Assembly (NCBI GenBank): GCA_025642065.1
Contig: JAODUP010000270.1
Location: 123,501-187,500 of the forward strand
Direction of reading: 5' to 3'
DNA length: 64,000 nt
Source of the DNA: Paralvinella palmiformis
Taxonomy: Eukaryota > Annelida > Polychaeta > Terebellida > Alvinellidae
The translations under genes were made by a program, and so were the position numbers. Of this stretch, positions 57,869-64,000 are shown in pieces; the stretch's first letter is position 1, and each line of letters starts with the position of its first letter. The notes beneath the pieces were generated by a model that saw only the letters and a list, made by a program, of their open reading frames with translations, ran no database searches and was not told the origin of the DNA.

Positions 57869-58327
57869 GGAACACCACAACAGGTTGCTAATCAATAGTA
57901 GCCAATAGTCTCGTCACATATGCCCGGACTATCGTAAGAGAACCAACTATATGCATCACGAAGCCCGAGTCGTTCATATAACATCACATTAGCGCATGAT
58001 TTATGGCACTTAGCGGTCGTGTCAGCACCTCCTTAGTGGTCACGTGTCAGAACGTCAGATGTGGTCACGTGTCAGATGATCAAATTTTAACGCCGTAAAG
58101 TGGGAAGGAATAAAAAAACAGACACGCGAGGATGATGCCATGGCTGATGATGATGATGATGATGATGATGATGTTGTTTACTAAGACGGCACGTTTCTCT
58201 ATATGAGCCGTATTATGTCATGTCAACATGTCGCTCTCTTTGATGACATATCTATTTGTTCTACTTGAAAGGTCTGTGTCACAAAATGATTGACAGCCAC
58301 AACGTGTGTTTGTAGATTTGAATGAAT
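57869..58327. other. Unique sequence with (GAT)n
   Basis: (GAT)n at about 58145-58172; otherwise single copy. Confidence 0.55.
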
Positions 58328-58341
58328 ACGTAACTGTAGTA

Positions 58342-58523
58342 TGATGATTGTTGTTTTACGGCCACTTTTGTGCACATGGTAGGCTAAATGGGCGAGCGAC
58401 CTACACAGGTAATGAGGCGAAGTCAAAGATGAAACATCCTTTAGATATCCTCACGCCGAGATTCGAGCTCGGGTGGTAGTGATGTGTGGTTCAATGCGCT
58501 ACCAGTTAGACCACGGAGGCGCC
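58342..58523 (-). mobile_element. SINE family 1, full-length copy with perfect target-site duplication
   Basis: The minus strand has the head GGCGCCTCCGTGGTCTAACTGG, a B box GCTCGAATCTC, a body with AAAGGATGTTTCATC, CATTACCTGTGTAGG, GTCGCTCGCCCATTTAGCC and GGCCGTAAAACAAC, and a short ATCAT tail. The 14-mer ACGTAACTGTAGTA flanks it exactly (58328-58341 and 58524-58537), giving both ends to the base. Confidence 0.95.
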
Positions 58524-58530
58524 ACGTAAC

Positions 58531-58652
58531 TGTAGTAGTAGTAGTAGATGTAACAGTAGTAGTAGTAATAGTAGTAGTAGTAATAGTAGTAGTAGTAATA
58601 GTAGTAGTAGTGTAGTGTTAATGTTGGTGGTGATGATGGTGGTAGTAGTAGT
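58531..58652. repeat. (GTA)n trinucleotide array
   Basis: GTA/GTAATA repeats with interruptions over about 120 bp, starting at the edge of the preceding SINE insertion. Confidence 0.9.
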
Positions 58653-59265
58653 AATTTATTGATCAATCTACCTGTATTCTCACACGAATACAGTCATCAA
58701 CTCCTAAATTACCGAAAAAAGCGTCATCGCCTCCCCCCAATAGAAAAACTGATACTTGAAACTTTTACGTCGTTTATTGTATAATCTAATCCCGGTTAAT
58801 GACGTCACGCTAACGTATACAAATCTTTACAGTCAATGAAAACGCACTCACCCCCCCCCCCGCCCCCATCCCCCATTAATCTGTTAAAATTGTTTGTCAT
58901 CGACCTCCCATATTATCACTATAAAAATAACCCTCTATAAGCTATATTTCACTAAAACTATTGATATGTTTTTAAACCTCAAACTAACAAACAACCGTCG
59001 ACTATCTCAGTGTGGGTCGGTATATTTATCCAATGAACGAGACATTATCGCCATTTGCCGCCAGAAGAAGAAGAAAAAAACAGGACGAATACAGCGACAT
59101 CTGGTGTCTATCTGTCTGTCTCCGCTAGATGTCACTGATTGGTTGTGATCGGGGACGACAAATGTCAAAATCATCCTCTCCCAGCCAGCCATCGAGACCA
59201 CACCCCACTGTGTATCGGGGATATGAGGGGATGAAGTATATGAGAGGACTGTGACCTTGTAGTGG
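58653..59265. other. Unique sequence with a CRE palindrome and CTCF-like half sites
   Basis: A perfect TGACGTCA lies at 58800-58807 and C-runs near 58851-58862. CGACATCTGGTGTC (59095-59108) and CCGCTAGATGTC (59122-59133) resemble CTCF cores in opposite orientations. No gene was seen. Confidence 0.4.
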
Positions 59266-59521
59266 TAACGAGAGAGAGGGGAGAGAGGGAGAGAGAGAGG
59301 GAGAGAGACTAGAGAGAGGAAGAGAGAGTGAGAGAGACTAGAGAGAGAGAGGGGGGGTTGAGAGGGAGAGAGAGGGAGAGAGAGTGAGAGAGACTAGAGA
59401 GGGGGGGGGGAGAGAGAGAGGGAGAGAAACTAGAGAGAGAGAGAGATACATAGAGAGAGAGACTAGAGAGAGAGGGAGAGAAAGAGAGAGAGACTAGAGA
59501 GAGAGAGAGAGAGAGAGAGAG
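59266..59521. repeat. Purine-only array (GA)n with periodic CTAG
   Basis: About 255 bp of almost pure purine on the plus strand, made of GAGAGAG and GGGAGAG words. The word ACTAGAG recurs near 59308, 59338, 59393, 59429, 59462 and 59493, mostly at 30-36 bp spacing. This suggests a purine minisatellite, not a plain dinucleotide run. Confidence 0.9.
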
Positions 59522-60028
59522 TAATGGAAGGAAAACACTACAGGTGAGTGGTCTAGCTTGTTGTTAAATAAATGTGATGACGAGACGGCCAGGTATTGTA
59601 GAGTTAGAACATCAACGAGTACTACACACGGATTGTTAACATCGGATAACTAGTCATCATGATGGGGAAGGTGCGGCGGGGGATACGGGATGTGGGATGC
59701 GGATTAAGGATTGGGGATGGGAGGAGATGGAGTGACGATGTAGCCGGAGTGCTACAGCTATAGAGTCGTCGTGATCATTCGGCCGCCGAAGTAGGTCGAA
59801 CGGAGGGCGGCGATTGGTAGTTTTCTGGGTCAACCCGATGACGTCGATGCGGCTTCGGATAGACGAGTAAGATCGGCGGCAAAATTGGGACATTGTAACG
59901 TCGATCGTCTGACTGGTCAACACATCTGTGTCCATTGTCGGCATCAACTGTTGGCTGGAGGTCATCTACTTGACCTTCCTTCTGCTGGTCTGGGTAATGT
60001 AGCTCAAACACGACATACACACACAGTG

Positions 60029-60063
<35 letters not shown>

Positions 60064-60905
60064 TAGAGAGAGAAAGACCAAAGGAACATGACTATATGTC
60101 CTATATAAGAACATTCGCACCACCGGTTAGGGTAATGAATGTGTAAAACCATCACACGGCCGTCTCCCTCTCCCTCTCCTCATCCCCCCCCCCCGCCACA
60201 CACACGCCTCCTGGTGATAGACACGAAATATCGACATAGACACAGATCAATAAGCTGCTATACTTCGATACTCTATCGACAGACCGTTCACAAAAGGTTA
60301 ATATACGACTAGACTGGGGTACTGTGTGCCGAGGATGAACGAACGCCAATAGACCTAATGCTTATGGTAAATAGTTACACACTTCCGGTCGTCTACGGAA
60401 GCCCTGGACGCCGCGAAAGAAACACAAATTCGTCGTCTGGAATAAAACGACCTCGATCCCGACACGACCTTAGTAGGACAACCGACGTGTGCCCTAAATC
60501 ATGGAGCTGACCATCCTCCACCCCGCCCCGAAATTGAGTACATGTTTTTTGTTTAATTGTAATTAAAATGCTCGACGTGAGTGTACACATTTTAAAGACA
60601 AAAAAAACCTACCGTAATACTGCTATCGTAAACTAAAGTGTGTATTAGACGACGATTGTGGCTCTATCCAAATTATGAAGAGAAGTAAAAAACAAACACA
60701 GCCGAAATAAACAGTCTACTCGCTGTCAAAATGTTGTTAGTCCCTCCCCAAACACAACTAACATTGTTATTAATAAAAGTGAATAAGAGATAGTTGTCTC
60801 ACATTGTGACATCATTACGTGTCATCAAGTAATGATATAACATGAATTTGTCGTCGTCAGGGAGAGGTAATCACTGGAGGATAGAATAAGTGCTAGCAAG
60901 TGGTT
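59522..60905. other. Unique sequence with a (CA)n(GA)n microsatellite
   Basis: (CA)n(GA)n at about 60015-60076 and a C-run at 60185-60194. The 102- and 126-codon minus-strand frames at 59657-60155 overlap in different phases and are unrecognised. Confidence 0.5.
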
Positions 60906-61092
60906 ACAGATGAGTCAGTGAGTGAATGAGTGAGTGAGTGGGTGGGTGGGTGGATGTGTGGGTGAGTGAGTTGGTGAGTGAGTGAGTGAGTGAGTGAGTG
61001 AGTGAGTTGGTGGGTAGGTGGGTGGGTGAGTGGGTGGGTGAGTGGCTGAGTGAGTGGGTGAGTGAGCGAGCGAGTAGATGAGTGACGTAGTG
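60906..61092. repeat. (GAGT)n / (GGGT)n tetranucleotide array
   Basis: About 185 bp of GTGA and GTGG repeats. The sequence after it (GTCAGGTCGACATATACATC) faintly resembles the start of the conserved block that precedes family 2 SINE tails, so the array may be an expanded tail of a decayed minus-strand copy. That link is weak. Confidence 0.9.
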
Positions 61093-61895
61093 AGCGTCAG
61101 GTCGACATATACATCAGGCCAAACAAATTAAATTTTTATTGTAGTTAAAGTAAGACGGAGTCGACCTATTGTAATAAAGTCTGCTCAATCAATCAATTAT
61201 CCATTCTGTAGCCGATAACATTATCTCTCTCTCCATGTATATATGTGGGGGGTGGGGGGCGGGAGTGAGGGATGTTAACAAGCAAGTTAACGAAACAATG
61301 CCAACTGACAACATTGATCTGATAATATACTAGTCATTCTACTAATACAATCACAACTAGTTTATCTTATCAGATTAGACAATAGGCTCTCTCTCTCTCT
61401 CTCTTGTGTGTGGGGGGGGTCTAGTCCAGAAGACTAACTACTATATTTCGGGTAGATCCGTCTTAATAACAAGAAAAAAAGGGAACAACATCGAGCCACA
61501 AATGAGAAACGACTTCTGAGTGAGACCGTAAACTGTAAAAATGGCAGGTAATTACAAACGTAATTCCTCTCAATTATAAGAACATTAATGGCCACGATCT
61601 GTTATCATTAAAACACTGACATGGTGGCTATGTTGGATTGTAAGTGGCATTATAATACTATATTGTTATTAATATTATTATTATCTTCTATGACAGTAAA
61701 TGGTGATTGTTCTAAACCAATTATCCTAGCATCTCAAACCGGACAAAGGTTCTTTCACGACATTAGTTCTAGGTTAACGCCAACGCTTCCGTACCGCTTT
61801 GGCTCCCACAGGGGCATACCAATGACACGTCCTTCACCTTTTATCATCCACCTCAACCAGCTAACCCGCTACAGGTCAGCGGCCACACGGCTGAT
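61093..61895. other. Unique sequence, no gene seen
   Basis: AT-rich single-copy DNA with a G-run near 61246-61262 and (CT)n at about 61387-61404. A 109-codon plus-strand frame (61621-61950) starts with a hydrophobic stretch resembling a signal peptide but ends inside the following SINE and has no recognised domain. Confidence 0.45.
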
Positions 61896-62089
61896 TGTAA
61901 ATGTGAATGTTGATGTTTTACGGCCTACCTTTTCGCACATGGTAGGCTAAATGGGCCGAGCGACCTACAAAGGTAATGAGGCGAAGTGAAAGACGAAACA
62001 TCCTTCTGGCATAGCCGAGCCGAGTTTTGAACCCAGGCGCTACAGATCCGTCGCCAAACGCGCTACCAGTTAGACCACGGAGGCACCCG
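61896..62089 (-). mobile_element. SINE family 1, full-length diverged copy
   Basis: The minus strand has the head GGGTGCCTCCGTGGTCTAAC, GCGCGTTTGGCGACGG, a B box GGTTCAAAACTC, and a body with GGATGTTTCGTC, CATTACCTTTGTAGG, GCTCGGCCCATTTAGCC and GGCCGTAAAACATC. A short GGCTGA repeat outside both ends is too short to count as a target-site duplication. Confidence 0.9.
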
Positions 62090-62660
62090 GACGATGGCTG
62101 AAAACGCATGTATACCACTATCGGCACGACTCCGACCCTGGAATCTCGGACAAGGCGTCCGTCAACTCTCGCCGAGGAGCCATCGAATTTACCCCCAACA
62201 GCCAGTCAATTCGGGGCTGACCGTCAAAATATTTACGTCATCTACTCGTCAATAATTCATGATACAATGAAGGGCCATTCGGAACAATGAAAAATCGCAC
62301 TACACAGGCCACAGCCCGAATATCACTATACACGCGTGGCCATTAGACAGGCCGAACAACCCCATTGATCGAAATCTGTAATTACTTACTTGGTGAGATT
62401 TTTTTTGGGGGGGGTAATATCTATTCTCTCCGATAGTCACCTGTATCAGAGATGTCAACAATGGCCAAGATAAAGCCATCAAATAGCTGATAACGGTCAT
62501 AATGTCATCATTAAAAATGGACACATCGAATAGAGATGGGCATCTGTCAACCGGCTGTCAAACGAAATTAATATCAACCTGATGGAAATGTCGCCATGAC
62601 AACTGGCTGGTGTATACAATAAAAGTCACAATAAACTCCATCAGTGGCTAAATGATGAGA

Positions 62661-62663
<3 letters not shown>
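62090..62663. other. Unique sequence with a T-run to G-run junction
   Basis: The homopolymer junction lies at 62400-62416. No gene was recognised. Confidence 0.5.

Positions 62664-62707
<44 letters not shown>
62664..62707. repeat. (TA)n microsatellite
   Basis: About 42 bp of uninterrupted AT. Confidence 0.95.
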
Positions 62708-62710
<3 letters not shown>

Positions 62711-63110
62711 CGCCCCATTTTATTAGTAATTCATTGGCGCCAATCTCTCTGTAATAGTTATCTAACATCAATCATCACAATAAATACAACTATCAAATAA
62801 TGCTGTTGATCCAGACACAACAGCAACTAGAACAACAACCATCCTCTCATTAACAACAACAGACTGATGATATCCAGTCTAACACATCGGCCACTGAGTC
62901 ATTGATAAATCCACTCTGCCGGCAAACAAATTCCGTTCGCTGATTGTCTGTTTTGGCCATTCGTCGAAATAAATCACACCGGTAGTGATAGGGCTCGAAC
63001 CCGGAACCTGCCCGCGGAACTGTCGGGTTTCTGTAGTTTGGTAGGAGCCGTTGGCAAACGTAAAGTTAAAGAGAAACGGCATTTTCACCGATTGAAATAA
63101 AACGGATTGT
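62708..63110. other. Unique sequence
   Basis: A B-box-like GGTTCGAGCCCT on the minus strand (about 62992-63003) lacks a convincing A box. Nothing else was seen. Confidence 0.45.
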
Positions 63111-63114
63111 CTAT

Positions 63115-63224
63115 CCGACAAACGGATCTCAACTGACAGACGTATCTCAACTGACAGACGGATCTCAACCGACAGGTGGATCTCAACTGACAGACGGATC
63201 TCAACCGACAGACAGATAACCGAC
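63115..63224. repeat. 18-bp minisatellite, five copies
   Basis: The unit ATCTCAACTGACAGACGG repeats five times at 63126-63215 with a few substitutions. Because the unit is six codons long, the minus strand reads as repeated LSVEIR/LSVEIH. Confidence 0.95.
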
Positions 63225-63339
63225 AAATAATAAATGTGCTGAACAAAAACATTTGTTGCTGATGTCTATTCTTTTTGTTTAAACTTGATGTTCTGAAACA
63301 AATACTTGATTATTCTGGCAGATGCAAAAAAACACGTTA
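63225..63339. other. Short unique spacer
   Basis: No feature was recognised. Confidence 0.5.
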
Positions 63340-63383
63340 ACTCTCTCTCTCTCTCTCTCTCTCTCGTACACACACACACACAC

Positions 63384-63417
<34 letters not shown>

Positions 63418-63490
63418 GCACGCACACACACACGCGCGCTCGTGTGCGTGCGCGCGCACACAGAAAGAGAGAGGGGGGAGAGGGGGGACG
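63340..63490. repeat. Compound array (CT)n(CA)n(TA)n(CA)n(GC)n(GA)n
   Basis: Six dinucleotide blocks in succession within 150 bp. Open frames on both strands are repeat translations. Confidence 0.95.
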
Positions 63491-64000
63491 GAGAAGAGAG
63501 ATCCTAAATCAATTTGAAGCTGTCTGGCCTCCACGCACTAATACAAACATAGTACAGATCAGAGAAAAGCCAGAATGCCGAACTGTGGCTAGGCCAACAG
63601 ACAACACGTTATATAACAGATATAGTTGACGACTGATGATGTTCTCAAACACATTCATCGGCTAACATATACATCTTACGGCATATTATTGCTATCGTCA
63701 TAATAACATCCATCACCACGATGCGATATTGGCAATGTCAAGGCCAAATCAACAACATTAAAAAAACAAAAGGCATTACTAAACCCCACAACGTCATACG
63801 ACAACTGATGACCAGAATTAATTAATACGTACTTTAGATTAACTCACTGGGTGGCATGGTTTGCCAGATATTCATCTGTCTGGGTGTTCTGTGCGTGTGT
63901 GCGCGCGTGTGCACGCGCGCGCGAAAGGATGTGTACATAACTACACGTCTAGGTAACATAATGTATTCGTTGGGAATAAATAGCTGAAATTAGTATATCC
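63491..64000. other. Unique sequence ending near a GT/GC patch
   Basis: Single-copy DNA with an alternating GTGTGCGCGCG patch at about 63893-63923. No gene was seen before the window ends. Confidence 0.5.

Noticed and set aside
61621..61950. 109-codon frame with a signal-peptide-like start
   Set aside because: It terminates inside a SINE insertion and the rest of the product is unrecognised.
62990..63010. B-box-like GGTTCGAGCCCT on the minus strand
   Set aside because: No convincing A box at the right distance and no second copy of the flanks in the window.

Overview
The window looks like nuclear DNA of an invertebrate animal, most plausibly a lophotrochozoan such as a marine mollusc. The reasons are dense AC, AG and AT microsatellites, moderate GC content with no obvious CpG depletion, and several families of tRNA-derived SINEs with short tandem-repeat tails. 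The phylum is an inference; no diagnostic gene is present.

I find no protein-coding gene I can defend. The open frames are all short, uncapped by recognisable splice signals, and lack any domain I know. Many are translations of microsatellites or fall in GC-rich stretches where stop codons are rare. No reverse transcriptase, transposase, homeobox or other hallmark motif was found. The window is best read as intergenic or intronic DNA.

The clearest content is SINEs. Family 1 (tRNA-like head, body of about 120 bp, ATC-type tail) has ten recognisable copies plus one old remnant: near 1.2, 15.0, 20.4, 26.6, 43.6, 45.5, 53.1, 53.9, 54.8, 58.3 and 61.9 kb. Three copies have perfect target-site duplications of 10, 11 and 14 bp, and two more have imperfect ones. 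Family 2 (a different tRNA-like head, a shared central block, and tails of different simple repeats) has copies near 1.8, 10.6, 15.3 and 26.3 kb and a fragment at 4.1 kb. Two further tRNA-like families are represented by single or paired elements at 55.7 kb and at 21.8 and 31.2 kb.

Tandem repeats are the second layer. There is a 34-bp minisatellite with higher-order structure (16.7-17.4 kb), a degenerate 32-bp one (2.2-3.0 kb), a degenerate one of about 30 bp (5.5-5.7 kb), an 18-bp one (63.1 kb) and a purine-rich array (59.3-59.5 kb). Dozens of di-, tri- and tetranucleotide microsatellites are spread throughout.

Between the repeats, GC- and CpG-rich unique blocks (about 4.2-4.9, 6.5-7.0, 11.9-13.3, 17.6-18.7, 19.1-19.9, 24.6-26.2, 30.6-31.1, 48.5-49.7, 51.5-52.6 and 56.0-56.8 kb) alternate with AT-rich stretches (13.3-14.0, 27.0-29.4, 33.1-35.0, 36.4-37.7 and 42.1-43.5 kb). 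The GC-rich blocks are the best candidates for regulatory sequence. A perfect CTCF-consensus site at 40.83 kb, a near-consensus one at 45.06 kb, and short motif clusters at 24.7 and 59.1 kb are worth testing. These are predictions from sequence alone.
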